From: Pegea sp. RAD2-039
Taxonomy: Eukaryota; Chordata; Thaliacea; Salpida; Salpidae
DNA: 64,000 nt
Reading direction: 5' to 3'
NCBI GenBank assembly: GCA_034620365.1
Contig: JAQGEQ010000104.1
Location: 17,552 to 81,551 of the forward strand
Shown in pieces: positions 1 to 12,169 of the stretch. How positions within the stretch are numbered: position 1 is the stretch's first letter; every line of letters begins with the position of its first letter. The notes beneath the pieces were generated by a model. That model did no database searches. It had not been told where the DNA came from and saw only the letters and a program-made list of their open reading frames with translations. The position numbers and the translations under genes are program-made.

Positions 1-383
1 AATATTTGTATTATAGAACTTTTTTGTGTAATTTTCTGCATACACTATTATAAGAATAAATGTATTTTCAGAGAATAGAGTAAACTAATTTGGTTTTTAT
101 AATTAAATTCACCAAAAAATATCTAAAATATTTGAAAGTTTTAGTTTTAAAAAACTTTTCTTTAAATAGTAAATTTTAAAAAGAAAACAACGTTTTTAAC
201 TCAGAAAGGAATTTTCTGGTATTGTATTATTAAAACATCAATTTTTTGTTTTACAGAAAACGCTAGTAGCTAAATTCTGATCAACTTCGTTAAGAAATTT
301 AAGAGCTGAATTTTTCACTCTTTTCATGATTCAACAAGAATAAATCATCCAGCTCAAAGTTTTATAAAAGGCGAAGCACTTAA
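1..383. other. AT-rich flank, nothing recognised
   Basis: No open frame, RNA gene or copy of the window's repeat families was found here. It is the upstream side of the decayed zinc-finger array that begins at 384. Confidence 0.5.
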
Positions 384-726
384 ACGAGTGACAGAAAGGT
401 CAGCAAATCATATGAATGTATTGTTTGTGAAAGAAAATTTCGTCAAATATCACATCTTGCAAGTCATGAAAAAACACATACTGGAGAGAAATCAATTGAA
501 TGTATTGTTTGTGAAAGAATGTTTAGTCAAAATTCAAGCCTTTTATCGCATGAAAGAACTCATACTGGAAAGAAACCATATCATTGTATTGTTTGTGGAA
601 GAAAGTTTAGAGTAAATCAAACCTTCTAACATATGAAATAATGCATACTGGTGAGAAACCATTTGATTGAAATGTTTGTGGAAAGCAATTTTGTCATCAT
701 GCAAGTCTTTCATACAACGAAACAAC
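384..726 (+). pseudogene. C2H2 zinc-finger array, decayed and truncated
   Basis: In the frame 384-629 two complete Kruppel-type fingers can be read: [10 protein letters not shown]...H...H from 411, then a TGEKS linker, then [10 protein letters not shown]...SHERTH, then linker TGKKP. A third finger begins [11 protein letters not shown] and meets a stop at 627-629. Its second half (EIMHTGEKPF) resumes in another frame from about 629. A fourth finger has TGA at 668-670 where its first cysteine should be (D-stop-NVCGKQF), and the array ends at about 726, where the LINE begins. Families of this type bind DNA in the nucleus. The ATG-started open frame at 388-615 is a shifted frame and not the protein. 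No finger sequence was seen on the far side of the LINE. Confidence 0.8.
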
Positions 727-734
727 TTATAATA

Positions 735-756
735 ATTTTTATTTATTTATTTATTA
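735..756 (-). repeat. LINE 3' terminal TAAA repeat
   Basis: On the plus strand this reads as repeated TTTA units, so the LINE RNA would end in TAAA repeats. CR1-like elements end in short tandem repeats rather than a long poly(A). It marks the 3' end of the element. Confidence 0.65.
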
Positions 757-899
757 CAATATATGTGAAGGAGGGTATCTAAAGAGAGCACCTCTCGCTA
801 ACACACATTCTCACAAATTAGATCTCATTGACGTGTAACCGAAAAAGGATATGACAATGAAGAATTGCACAGAATCATAGTATTGTAAAAGAGAAAAAA

Positions 900-3881
900 T
901 CACAGTTTAGAAATGGCAATGTTGGCGATATTGTAACAATTCAGCTTTTTTTTTAACAACACAAGTGATTTTGACATGAGTGGCAGATTGTTCCATGTAC
1001 TGATTGTGCGGTACGAGAAAAAACTTAATCTGGCTAACGTAGCTGGTGGAGTGGGCTTATTAAGATGTAATTTATGTCTTCTAAGTTGATATAACTTGAG
1101 GGAGGGACTAATGGAGAAAAAGTCATCAAACTGAAGATCAATTAGGTTGTGAATAATTTTAAAAATCAGAATAAGGTAGTATTTTATTCTTCGGATTTCC
1201 AAAGTATGCAAACCAATCTCGTAAATGTTGCCTGAACAGATTCGATTTTTCTGATATCACCAACTTGATATGGGATCCATGCACTGACATTGTATTCAAG
1301 AATAGGGCGTATGTACAGTTTGAAAAGGTTGACGAAAAACCATGGATCTTTAGAATTAAAAGTCTTTATGATGAGGTGAACAAGCTTGGTAGATTTTCCA
1401 ATGATTCTGGAAACATAACTGTGCCATTTGAAGTCAGATGTCAGAGTAATGCCGAGGTCTATGACTGAGGATACTCGTTCAAGAATAGATCCATTGATGT
1501 AGTATTGGTTGCTGAAGTTGGCAGCTGGCTTACGGGAGAATGTTATAACTTCAGACTTTGTTGGCTGGATTTTAAGTTGCCAATTCGCAGACCAGTTTTC
1601 TACAAAATTTAGTGCAGTTTGGAGCTTTGAGTGAGAACCAGATAATAGCTTGATGTCGTCTGCATACACAAACACACTGACATTGTCTACTGTTATTAGT
1701 CTTCTGATGAGGTCTTCAATGAAAATCAAAAAGAGAAGTGGACCCAGGACGGAACCTCGAGGAACGCCGCTGGTGACTTTACTAGGAGTACATAAAGATC
1801 TTTCTACACAAGCTCGTTGGGTTCTACCTGAGAAGAAATCTTTAATCCATTTTAAAATAGAGTTGCTGATTTTTATGTGTTTCAATACAGTAATGAGCCT
1901 GTTGTGTGGAACAGAATCAAAAGCTTTAGCAAAATCAAGGTATATGATGTCACATGGAGTATTACTTTCGTAATGAGCTGTAAGCTCATTGAAAAAAGTG
2001 AGATGTTGAGTCTAAGAAGATCTTTGCTTAACAAAACCATGCTGGACATCAGATATTAGATGATGCTCCGTCAAATGGCTAGATATATGGTTGTGAATGA
2101 TATGTTCTTGAGTTCTGCAGATAACCGAAGTCAGCAAAACTGGTCTGTAGTTAAGTGCAGTGTTTCTGGGACCCTTCTTATAAATTGGAGTAATAATAGC
2201 ATTCTTCCAAATTGGTGGAAGTCTTCCCCGCTTAAGAGTCATGTTAAAGAGTAGCGATAAGGGTAGCGCTAAAGAAGAAGTACTTTTTCTTAAAAACAAA
2301 GCTGGGATTTGATCTGGGGTGTTGGAAACTGTTGATTTTAGAGAAGAAATAGCCTTAGATACTATATCAACTGTTATGTCTAGATCTACCATCTCAGAGA
2401 TATTTGAAAGGATATTGGAGTAGGAAATAGTAGGAGTATTGCCATCATTGGTTATAAAAACCTTTTCAAATTGTTTGTTTAGCAATTCAGCTTTATTCTT
2501 TGGTTCCATCACCAGCTGATTAGCGTTATCAAGCAAGGGAGGTAGATGATATCTCGCCTTAAGCTTGTGATTAATGAAGCCAAAAAACGTTTTCTTGCTA
2601 GGTGAAGATAAGATTGCACTTTCATTTCCTAAATAGAAGCTATAAACTGATTTCTTGTAGACAAGACAAAGATCTTTGTATAGAGATTTGATGGAAGGAT
2701 CTGCTTTAGTTTGCTTGTATAAGAGGTTTTTCAAATGCTGTAAATTCTTTAAATATCTTGGTAAGTGTGGTTTTTTGTTGACTCTATATAAAGTTATAAA
2801 CTTTATGATTGGCACATTAACAGTGTTAGTAAACCTCGAGTAGATATCATTGATGTCTTCGGTAGAGTTGAAAACAGAAATCCAGTCAACACCTGATAAA
2901 AACAAATGTTTATACTGTTATAATTTCCATGATAAAAGTTCCGTATGCTTGGAGTTCTAACGTTCGTAGAAAAAGTTTGTTGGAGATTGAATTCAATCAT
3001 GTTGTGATCGCATGTCAGAGCAAAAGGTTCATTTTGATCAACGTAGATAACCTTCACAGGTTTTGATGCGATGAGAAGATCCAAAGTATTACCACTAACT
3101 TGGGTTAGAAAAGTGACCATCTGAGATAGATTATTGGTATCAAGGAAGTTTACAAAGACATGACTCAGATTGGCTAAATTAGTTTTGTCTCCGTTCAAAT
3201 TAAACAATTTTCCATTGAATGCTAAATTTGGGTTATTCCAATCAATTCTACTAAAATTAAAATCCCCGAGAATATAAATCTCAGGACAAACAAGGCTTTT
3301 CAGAACCTTCAATAAGGCCTTAATAGTAACCTCATCGTAACCTTAGACGGTGGTAGGTAGGTACATATAAAGCGGGAAAACTTAGACTTTGAGTAATGAA
3401 AATTGAAAGCAATAATCTCAAATCCTGGGCAATCAATGGTATTTATCTTAATTCTTGAAATCATGGGTGCCAGTGATGTTTTATAGATTACACAAACACC
3501 GCCGCCTCTATGAAACAGTCTATCACAGCGCAAAGCACGAAAAAGATCACTGTCATCCAGAAAGGAGTCAGGATAAAAGGGTTTCAACCAAGTTTCGGTA
3601 ATGAAAACAAATATAAAATCTTGAGAAAGCAAAAGAGCTTTCAATTCGAAAATTTTGTTAACGATTGACCGTGCGTTGAAAAACATACCTAATATAATAG
3701 AAAAATTGTCTTTTTGACATTTGTAAGATTTGGTGGTAGGCTTCTGTGTACTGGTATCTTGGGCTGGAAGCATAGTATTAATAATTTTGTGCGAAGAGAG
3801 GTTGAATAAGGATGATGTGGGTCCAGTGGTTATTTTGCACTTCCGTTTTTTGAAAAGACCTTCACAATCTGTAAAGCCCAT
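900..3881 (-). pseudogene. LINE ORF2: endonuclease-reverse transcriptase, frameshifted
   Basis: The protein would nick target DNA and copy the LINE RNA at the nick. Starting at the ATG at 3881, the endonuclease shows FNARSIVNK, ITETWLK, HRGGGVCVIY, then GDFN (about 3260) and CDHNMIEF (about 3010). Reverse transcriptase signatures follow: YLDFAKAFDSVPH (motif A, about 1940-1900), SGVPRGSVLGPLLF, and VYADD (about 1680). The CR1 C-terminal region is at 1211-900, with SYRTISTWNNLP. The reading frame shifts near 3345, near 2903, at about 1990-2010 and near 1215, so no full-length protein can be made. The start overlaps the end of ORF1 by 52 bases in another frame, suggesting reinitiation or frameshift coupling in the parent element. 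Open segments are 3881-3309, 3312-2803, 2905-2012, 1885-1184 and 1211-900. Confidence 0.88.
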
Positions 3882-4825
3882 GGTGAACCTCGAACTTTGT
3901 ATTTGAAATCAGTTGGTTGCTCTTTCTGATTTCGGCTGTACGCCTCGTTTAGAAGACGCTTATTTACTAAGCGATCATCTTCACACATATCATATGCTAC
4001 TCTGACGCCCTGGAATTTTTCGTCCTGCTTAAGCTTATACAGCTTAGCAAGAAACTTACGTTTGTCCCATCTTTCCTGAAAGGACACTTTTAACGGTCTT
4101 TGATGATTTGATCTTTTTGCCCCGAGTCTGGTTATTGAAACTTTTGGAGCGTCCACAAAACCAAGGCTTTGAGTGCACATTTGATTAAAAGTCTTGATGT
4201 CATCGTCTTTATCAGTCTCAGAGACACCAAAGATGATGACATTGTTTTCTCTATCCTCCCGGTCCAGAGTAAGTTTTTTGTGCGTGTCAGTAACCTTCTT
4301 GGCAAGAAGTTGCACCACGCTAGTATTTTTTTCGGATCCAGAATTACCAACAACTGAGGCCCATGTGAGAGGCTTCGTTGTGGAGGCATCCAGTTCAATC
4401 ATAGATTTGGATAAGATAGAAATCTTTTCATTGATTTTGGCAATATCGTTGCCAATTTCGGATTTTAATTTGGCCAATTCAGTGGATATGGTGTTGCTGA
4501 TGTCGGACAATAGGCTTTTGTTAGTGTTGGACGAGTTAGTTGTTTTGTCCATAGATCTATATTTAATGCAGGACCAACAAAATCCCACTTGCTGCATTTT
4601 ATTATTTTCAAATAGATCATAACATTTTTTACTCACATCACTACAAGTGAGGTGAAACCTAGAGAGGCATTTGATGCAATCTATTGCCAGATCTTCACCA
4701 GAGCAAGTTTTGTTACAAGCTTGGCAATTGCCATAGCAAGCTTGTTTTGAAGAACTTGGGTTGCTTGGGTTTTTTGGAGCTTTTGACCGCAAGGTCCTGC
4801 CATTTGTATTTACCTTAGTTTCCAT
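3830..4825 (-). CDS. LINE ORF1 protein with PHD-type zinc finger
   Basis: This is an intact 331-residue frame. Residues 34-86 form a C4HC3 PHD-like finger: C34-x2-C37, C50-x2-C53, H58-x2-C61, C83-x2-C86. A polar region that could form a coiled coil follows (about 100-185). Then comes an RNA-binding region typical of LINE ORF1 proteins, starting at about residue 195 (NVIIFGVSETD) and running to QRPLKVSFQERWDKRKFL. ORF1 proteins bind LINE RNA in a ribonucleoprotein; the PHD finger in CR1 ORF1s is thought to be an interaction module, but its ligand is unknown. The last 52 bases overlap the ORF2 start. The frame is intact although ORF2 is broken. Confidence 0.85.
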   Translation of the reverse strand: METKVNTNGRTLRSKAPKNPSNPSSSKQACYGNCQACNKTCSGEDLAIDCIKCLSRFHLTCSDVSKKCYDLFENNKMQQVGFCWSCIKYRSMDKTTNSSNTNKSLLSDISNTISTELAKLKSEIGNDIAKINEKISILSKSMIELDASTTKPLTWASVVGNSGSEKNTSVVQLLAKKVTDTHKKLTLDREDRENNVIIFGVSETDKDDDIKTFNQMCTQSLGFVDAPKVSITRLGAKRSNHQRPLKVSFQERWDKRKFLAKLYKLKQDEKFQGVRVAYDMCEDDRLVNKRLLNEAYSRNQKEQPTDFKYKVRGSPWALQIVKVFSKNGSAK

Positions 4826-4847
4826 GATAGATTTTTAGTAACTCCCA

Positions 4848-4912
4848 CCAAAGTATACCAAGTTAATAAAGTATACCAAATATACCAAGTATACCAAATA
4901 TACAAAGTTAAT
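4848..4912 (-). repeat. Short tandem repeats in LINE 5' leader
   Basis: Imperfect repeats of AGTATACCAA/AAATATACCA run four to five times just upstream of the ORF1 start. CR1 5' leaders often hold tandem repeats that act as internal promoters; that role is inference here. Confidence 0.5.
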
Positions 4913-5110
4913 AATATATAATAAATAATACTAAGTAAAAATATAAATAAATACACCACAAAAGTTAATCACAGCTTATTAGCAGTTATTCAAAAATGTG
5001 TATCCACCAAAGTTGTATAAAAGATTTTTACTGTCACCAACCACAAGACATAATATATATATAATAAACAATTCACTTCCTAGAAATAATTTTATCACAA
5101 CTTATAAGCA

Positions 5111-5155
5111 CTTATTCAAATAGAAACCTATAACCTGAAACTTATTCAAATAGAA
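5111..5155. repeat. Duplicated 15-mer near the LINE 5' limit
   Basis: CTTATTCAAATAGAA occurs at 5111-5125 and again at 5141-5155. A related TTATTCAAAAA lies near 4988. It could be the last tandem unit of the LINE leader or a local duplication at the insertion edge. Confidence 0.45.
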
Positions 5156-6508
5156 TGTTATAAAAAGAAAACGATGTTTATTTCAAAACTTCAAACTGTT
5201 TGACTTATTTGTGAATGTTTATCTAACAAGTATTTTTCATTAAAGGAAATAAGATTTTGCGTTTTCTTGAGATTGCTTGATGTTTACAAATTCCTTGTAA
5301 AGGTAAATCTTTTCACTTAAATTGATTTTAAATTTTAATCATCATTTCAAATATTTATTCCATATTTGTTGCATGCAAAATAGTTTTTTTTTGTTGAAAT
5401 TCATTTCAGATTGTTGTTAGATAAATAGTAATATTTTAGAAATTGTTAGAATTTTATCGACAATCAGATTTAGATTTGAACGAAGAATTAGATAACAACA
5501 TATTATCAATTAATTGAAGTATGCACGATAGTTAGTAAATCAGCAAACATAACTGTTCTTATAGCTTATTTGGATAGCTTAATATTCTATGATCGAAAAT
5601 ATGAATTATAGAAAAATGCAACATACAGAAAGCGCTTGCATACAAGAAACCACTATAATTATTTTTCTAAGTATTTTTTCTACATGATTTTAACCTCATA
5701 TGTATTTATATATAATATGAAATATTTGAAATTTTTCACTTTCAACTTTTCTCTGTCACACTTTTTCAATATTTAAAACTAAAATTTTTACTTAAGGTAT
5801 AAAATTACTAATATATTATCAGGTCCTTGGTTTCCTAATTTTCAGATTATATAAATATACAGTTTGAGTTTTGATGTGAGATAATGAATATGGAAATTAC
5901 ATTATGTAACTAGGAAGACTTAAAGAAAATTGTTATAAAAGTGATAAAAAATTAAAAATAAACTTTTAAATAATTGTTATATTGTGTTAGAATAATTTTA
6001 TTTGCAAAATATAACTAAGGTTCTAACAAAAGAATCTGAATCTTTTTGCATTTCAACAATTTAATTGAAAATAAAGACTTGATAACTGACGTCATAATTG
6101 TTTGTACAGATTCATAACATCAAATATTTTAAAAGAAAGTTTGATAGTACTTTAAACAAAAATGTTCTTATTAAAAATTTTACTTTTATACTTTTTACGA
6201 ATTTAAATTATTATAACTTTAAAATATAATTGATTTAAATTACATTTTACTAAACAATTTTACAAAAGTAATCAATTAAAATTTCAAATTTTGAAAGAAG
6301 ATATTTTGGAATCGACTGAATGTCGATGACAACTTTTACTAATTTCTAAATATTTGAATAATAATGCATTTCATATCTCCTAGACAACAACTTTGATATG
6401 TTTTCTAAAATAAATAATTTCTATTATTGTGAATAATTTAGATGTTTCCCAAAACATCTGTATTAACAATTTTCTAATAAAAATTATAATTTTATCTTTT
6501 TACTCCTT

Positions 6509-6522
6509 GCGCCACTTAGCGG
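6509..6522 (-). promoter_or_regulatory. CTCF-like motif 1
   Basis: Plus strand reads GCGCCACTTAGCGG, inside R1 copy a, preceded by TTTACTCCTT. The same position in copy b is at 47041 and in copy c at 53189. Function is inferred from the consensus only. Confidence 0.4.
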
Positions 6523-7022
6523 ATATCGTATTTTTGTTACAACAACAAATCTTTGAAACGTAATTAGTATTTTATTGAACCAGTTTAACGAAATGTATAA
6601 TTTGTAGATTGGTGCATGTTTTTTGCTACAAAGCAAATTATTAGTTTTTTTTTCGTTTTATTGTCAAACAATAATTTATTTCACTTTTTTTAGTAAATAT
6701 TTTATAAACAGAACTAAATGGTTAAAAATGAAATTTCAAATTGACTAATTATTTTATATAACATCAGAATTTATATAGAATTTAGTTACCATAATAAACA
6801 TACTTTCTAATGTTAGCTGCAAATTTTCTTAACTTAAGTAAAATGTATCTCTTTAGTAACACTTTTCAATTGGCATTGTCTGAGATTTCAAACTAACTTA
6901 AAACAATTTGCTTTATTAAAAGTAAGAGAAGCTAATATGTTTTAGTATTACATGCGGTAATTTTGTACACCGATTACATTGTACTTTCTAAAAAAATGTT
7001 TAACTCGTTTAGATTTCTAGCA

Positions 7023-7135
7023 CCACAAACAATAGACTTAAAACATTCTTACATATTCCGATTTTATTCTCTTAAAAAAATTCTGCAATCGAAAGGTTTA
7101 AAATACTTATAATTTAGAAACTGCCAATAGCAGTT
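7023..7135 (+). repeat. Box-hairpin module, class C
   Basis: Box CACCACAAACAATAGAC is followed 96 bases on by the hairpin AACTGC-CAATA-GCAGTT (7119-7135). Homologous modules are at 47554 and, inverted, at 52664. Confidence 0.6.
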
Positions 7136-8952
7136 GACAAATTTCCAAACAAAATTGATGATTAGTTGAACAATTGTTGTTAATCGAATTGTTATTTCAT
7201 TTAGGAAATCTAATTTAAAAATTATATACAAGGAGCTTACTAATAACCAAATTGTAAAGCTAATTATTTAAACTTTTCTTTTATCTAAAAAAATCATTTT
7301 AGGGCCCTTACTTTTTATGAGTTTTAATTATGATTGAAATTGTATATGAAACTAATAAAAGTTACTCCACATAAAAATACAGATATCGAGCTTACTTTGT
7401 TTTCAATAAAAAACAGCAATACAGATTTTTAACATAAGTTTTATAGTCTGTTTTTAATTTTACGTTTTATTTTTTTCTTTTGAATTTAAAAATCTTAATT
7501 TGAGTATAGAGGCCTTATAACTGACATCATTATGATATAAACAATTTATAGAACTGTTGAAACAAATTTTATGAAGAAAAGCTTTTATATTTTATTAAAA
7601 AATATCTTCATATTTTTATATTTTTACATTAAGTTTTTTTCAGTAAATAACAAGCAATAAGTCTAAACGAAAAAAACTAATAAAAACTAAATCAAACTTT
7701 TTTTATTTGAAAATTTAGTATCATTGAGCAAATATGTAATTACCATTTACAGCAACCTTCATTGGTTAAATTACATAATTCAATTTGTTGATTAAGAGAT
7801 TGCTTTAACTTTATTTCGATTAATAATTGCAGAAACAAATTATATGTTATTATAAGCGTGTAATTTGTATTTTACTAATAATAAAAATTAATTTTGCTGC
7901 TGAACTCTCTATTTTACCTAGAATTCTGAGTAGAAATACTTATTTTGCTCAGTGAAAAGTTTTTATTCGTAACTATTAAACACAATTGTATTAAAAAGTT
8001 TACAACTATCAAGTAAACTGCTGAACTAAATTTTATGTATGTCAACTTTTTTAAAGAATGAAATCTTAAGATAATCAACTTACTTAATAAATGAAGTTAT
8101 GTTGATAAGTATTTTATCACCAAATTTATAATCAGTTAAAAACCTTAAATGCTGATTGAAATATTTTTTTACTTTTCATTTCTTATCACTTTGTTGTAAT
8201 CTAGAGTTTTTGAATCAAGTTTAGGAGAATATTGTTTATAATTTTATTGAACAAACTTTTGTTAAATTATAAAATTCATTTTTTTAAATTTCAAATAAAT
8301 TGTGTATACGAAAATAACTCATCACACAAAAAATAAAAAATATATAATTAGTTTTAAAATTTAATTGTTTTTTTCAATTTGAAATATAAGTAAAAACACT
8401 AACTTTTTTATAACAAAAAGTTCCTCTTTGCAAAATAGGTTCTTAATGGTTCTCAATAGTTGGACACTTTTTCGACATCAACAATATTTAGCAACTTTTT
8501 TTTTTGATAAAGTTAATCAGATATTCTCTACAAGTTTCAGAAGATTTAAAGTTATGTCTTTGTTTGAAAAATTGAATTATTTTACTTGTAGTAATCTGTT
8601 TGTCCTGTTTTCAATAATTTGTATATGCTTTAGTAGGAAAAGGCGTTTTCATACAAATATCTCTTTTTTTAAAAAGACCAGAAATGGAGCTTAATTCACA
8701 AAAAATAAACTTATGTCGTTAAACTATTTTCAAAATTAAGAGAGCAATCCTTTAAGATTTCATCTAACAAATAACAGAATAATAATATAACATAATTTAT
8801 TCAAATATAAAAACTTTTATTTTACACAATTAGTATTTCTATTTATATCTCAGATGAAATAATTAAGAAGCAACATTTCTATTTCTTTATTACTTTTTAA
8901 TATCATTCAAACGAAATTATTAAACATCGGAGCAAGAAAACTATTCTCTCTT

Positions 8953-8966
8953 GCGCCTAGTAGCGG
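8953..8966 (-). promoter_or_regulatory. CTCF-like motif 2
   Basis: GCGCCTAGTAGCGG followed by AAAAGGAAAA. The inverted copy at 50778 continues into the same flank, so this position marks the inner edge of the R1 family pairing. Confidence 0.35.
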
Positions 8967-9259
8967 AAAAGGAAAATTTTGAAATATTTTTTTGTAAAGT
9001 TTTTTTTTAAACTCATTTCTACTAAACTATCCAAAGTAGAAAGTTTCTAATCATCCATACTGAAAAACATATTTAAAAATTCTTTTTTAAAAATACTAAA
9101 TTTGCTAAAACTCTTTTTTTCTATTTGTAAACATTCTGTCAATTTATCAGTTACATGTTTCCGTCAAAATAATAAATTTTCAACTTTAATTATTTTCATG
9201 TTGCTACTTGCAGAGAATTGAAACTCAAGGTAGTCTTGTTATTTACTTAATCGATTTCT

Positions 9260-9370
9260 GTTGAAAGTATTTCAACTTCAAATTGGTTCATAGATTCAAT
9301 ATGCACAATAATCTAAGAACTTCCAGAACTTTTCGGTTATATGAACTATGTTACAATCTAGAGTTTGTGG
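9260..9370 (-). repeat. Box-hairpin module, class B
   Basis: Minus-strand box (plus strand GAGTTTGTGGGATCAAG, 9361-9377) with hairpin GTTGAAAGTATTTCAAC at 9260-9276. The inverted partner is at 50373-50483. Confidence 0.6.
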
Positions 9371-10990
9371 GATCAAGCTTAAACGAATTGGTTAATTTTT
9401 ATTCCGTTTTTTTATGTTAAACTCTTTTTTGACAAAGAAAAAAAAGATAATAGTTATTATTTGGTATTATCTATTAGTTTATTTAGTTCAAACATTTAAT
9501 TTTGAAGTAGAGTTGACTCTATAGGTACTATTTTAGATCTATGATTCAATTTCTTTCTGATCTTGATATTATTAAGTAATCTCATGAAAAAATTTTAATT
9601 TTTCAAATCTACAAAAATCAAAGTAATTATTTTACTGATAATTGTTTTAAATAGAGTCAAGATTATTAGAACAATAATATTTTCAATAACATTATCAGTT
9701 GATTAAATTACACCAAAAACTTAACGATACCACAAACATAAGATTGTACGCAGATAATATATAACACTTTAGAATATCGATAATTTTTTTCCCGAGCCAA
9801 TTTTTCCTAATATATTTTGCAAGATGGACTTTTGCATCTAATCATCAAAAACTGTTTTTTCATAAAAAGATCACACGAAAAACTCAAAGATACCTAAGAT
9901 AAAAGTTAAAAGTTGTATAACCGTGTAGATAAAGATAAATTTAGTAATCATCTCTGAAATGTTCACTGATAATAAATATATATGATTTACAAGATTTATT
10001 TTTCGAATTTTTTGATAACTTAATGAACTTGAGTTGCTTGAAGTTATAGTTTGGAGTTGAAAAACATTTTATTAAAAATATACTTAGTGTATAATTTAAT
10101 TAAAGTGAAATTCTATTATGTACAGATAATACGATAAAAATCATTTCGGTCAAAAAAAATTTGAAAAGGTTTTCTAGTTTTCAAATAATTACATAAAATT
10201 ATTTAGGGTATCACTAAAATCTGTTTCATATGCAGTTTCATCTGAAACTTTATTTCATAAAAATATAAGTAAATAATTTTAAAAATTATGACTATTATGA
10301 ACATTAAATTTATTTAATTTAATAACTAAATAATTTATAATAGTATAAGAACTTATATGCAAAGTGAATTATTTAAAGGTAAAAAAATAAACTAATTATA
10401 GATTTTTCTTTTTAAAATTTTATAACCATAACAATTTATAACCCAAAGATCACAATCTTGCCTAAATTTTTTTTAACTTTTATATTTTAATCTTGTTTTA
10501 CCAAAACATTCAACTTTCTACGTCACAGAAAAATTTAATAATCATTTTTAATGTTTTTTGTCCTGTTAGTAACGATTTTAAAAAATTCAGAAACTTATGT
10601 TTTTACTTAATAAATCTTCATCTACAATTGTTATACTAATAGTTTATAATTTAAACTTTAAAATAAGCTTTTCCAGCAAAACAATAAACATTAAATACTA
10701 TTTTGCAAGAAAACCACATTAGAATATAATTTGGATGATGTTTTTCATTTTTTAAAATAGTTTTATAAATTTTGTACTAAATGATAAATTTTGGAAAAAG
10801 TTTATATCATACTAGCCAAAATAACCATTTTAACCTAAAATAGCTTAAATAAATTTGTTTTTCTACTGTAGATTAAAAAAGGAGTCAAAATTAAAATATC
10901 TTTATTCATTTTTGTTAAAACTATTTTGTAAATTGAAATTATGTTTTTAAAAGTTTTTCATTGTTAAAAACTCATAAGAAAATTTAAAGG
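9300..10990. repeat. Left arm of inverted repeat with 23.19-24.78 kb
   Basis: The arm pairs with 23190-24780 in reverse orientation. Examples are GGTACTATTTTAGATC (9525) against a reverse match near 24545, the block around GTATCACTAAAATCTGTTTC (10205) against 23950, and TTCTACTGTAGATTA (10861) against 23285. The 9.3-10.15 kb part also matches 49.58-50.4 kb inverted. Confidence 0.7.
9730..9838 (+). repeat. Box-hairpin module, class A
   Basis: Box GATACCACAAACATAAGATT, then a stretch ATAATATATAAC, then hairpin GATGGACTTTTGCATC at 9823-9838, with one mismatch in the stem. Confidence 0.6.
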
Positions 10991-11257
10991 TTATTATTTA
11001 TAAAATAAATATGTAAAAATGGTTAAAGTCTGTTGTTTGTGGTGCTACAAATCCAAATAGTTAAAGGTTTTTAAACTAATTAAAAAATAAATAATTAAAA
11101 TTGAATTAAAAATAATTATCAAAGAATTCATAAACATATTTTAACTTATAAATATTTTTATAAGTAATCAAATATTTGATATACATAGTTTTATTTCAAC
11201 ATTGACAAAGAGAGCATTCATTATAAACAAAAATTACCATTAAAATTTGAATTTGAT

Positions 11258-11382
11258 CCCACAAATTCTAGATTACCACAAAATAATAAATATTCAAAAG
11301 TAAATTAACATTACCATATCTACTTGCTGTAGTATTTATGACTTTCTAGATAGTCAGTTTGGAATTGAAATACTTTTTCAAC
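11258..11382 (+). repeat. Box-hairpin module, class B
   Basis: Box variant GATCCCACAAATTCTAGATT is followed about 100 bases on by ATTGAAATACTTTTTCAAC (11364-11382). Confidence 0.55.
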
Positions 11383-12169
11383 GAAACTTTTATTTATAAA
11401 AAAAAAGAATAACTTAGTTAAGTCACTTGAGTTACTCTTTATACAAAAAATTCAAGTAGTCTAGGTAAATGAAGTAAAAATAATTTTGATGAGAAATTTG
11501 TTTCATTTATTTAAAACTTTACTGATAATGTGATATAGTGTTTAAAAAACTTTCTAACTTTCAATAAATTGAATAAAATTATTTACGGCATCACTAAAAA
11601 CCGCCTTAAATGCAGTTTCAACTGAAATTTAATTTCACATAAATAAAAATATACAATCTTAAAAATTATAACTATTATGAACTTTTTAATTAATAATTTT
11701 TAACAGAAAATATATAAAAATGTGTGTTAAAATAGTTATAAGAAAACATAATAGTATTAAATTGTTTAAACTAATATTATATTAATAATAAATTGGAAGA
11801 TGCACATTTGCATTTGTTGATCAAACAAGTATTTTTCCTAGAAAGCAATAATAAAATTTTACATTTCTTGAATAAATAATGTAATTTCAAATTTATGAAT
11901 TTTATCAAAGTATTTCGAAATTTAAATTAAAATCAGATTCAATAAATATTTATTTTTGGTAACATAACAACTAATCAGGAACAAATTTAGTTGAATTTTT
12001 TGAATAACAAAATTTAGCATTCGAGAACTTAGTATTCCTTTCACTTTTTATGATAATTCGAAATTTATTCATTCTACCCTAGTCAAACCCTTTTTACTAA
12101 TCAATTTGTTTTCAACTCTATTTTGTTTTTGAATTGAACTGACTGATTGTGGTTCGCTATTTAAATTCA

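Larger units (their letters stand above)
727..5165 (-). mobile_element. CR1-type non-LTR retrotransposon (LINE), near full length
   Basis: Reading on the minus strand, the order is a 5' leader (about 5165-4826), ORF1 (4825-3830), ORF2 (from 3881 to about 900) and a 3' UTR ending in TAAA repeats near 735. ORF1 has a PHD finger. ORF2 has an endonuclease, a reverse transcriptase and the CR1 C-terminal region. The element lies directly against a zinc-finger array, so it probably inserted into it. The 5' limit is set by where the sequence starts to match the inverted repeat copy at 56.1-56.56 kb. No clear target duplication was seen. Pieces of the same family occur at 14.58, 31.2 and 35.83 kb. Confidence 0.85.
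5170..9000 (+). repeat. Repeat family R1, copy a
   Basis: This non-coding AT-rich repeat is shared with copy b (about 46.25-49.59 kb, same orientation) and copy c (about 49.59-56.57 kb, inverted). Matching landmarks are the GTCGAC-like hairpin at 6312, the GC motif at 6509, the hairpin at 6965-6984, the box at 7023, and the run at 8420-8660 that recurs near 48.93 and 51.3 kb. About 170 bases near 5890-6060 are absent from copy b. The open frame at 8428-8694 lies in this repeat, is AT-driven and is not supported as a gene. Confidence 0.75.

Noticed and set aside
388-615. ATG-started open frame over the zinc-finger array
   Set aside because: It is a shifted frame; the C2H2 pattern is in the neighbouring frame, which is broken at 627 and 668.
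8428-8694. 88-codon open frame in R1 copy a
   Set aside because: The same region in copies b (near 48.93 kb) and c (near 51.3 kb) has no equivalent open frame, and the composition is AT-driven.
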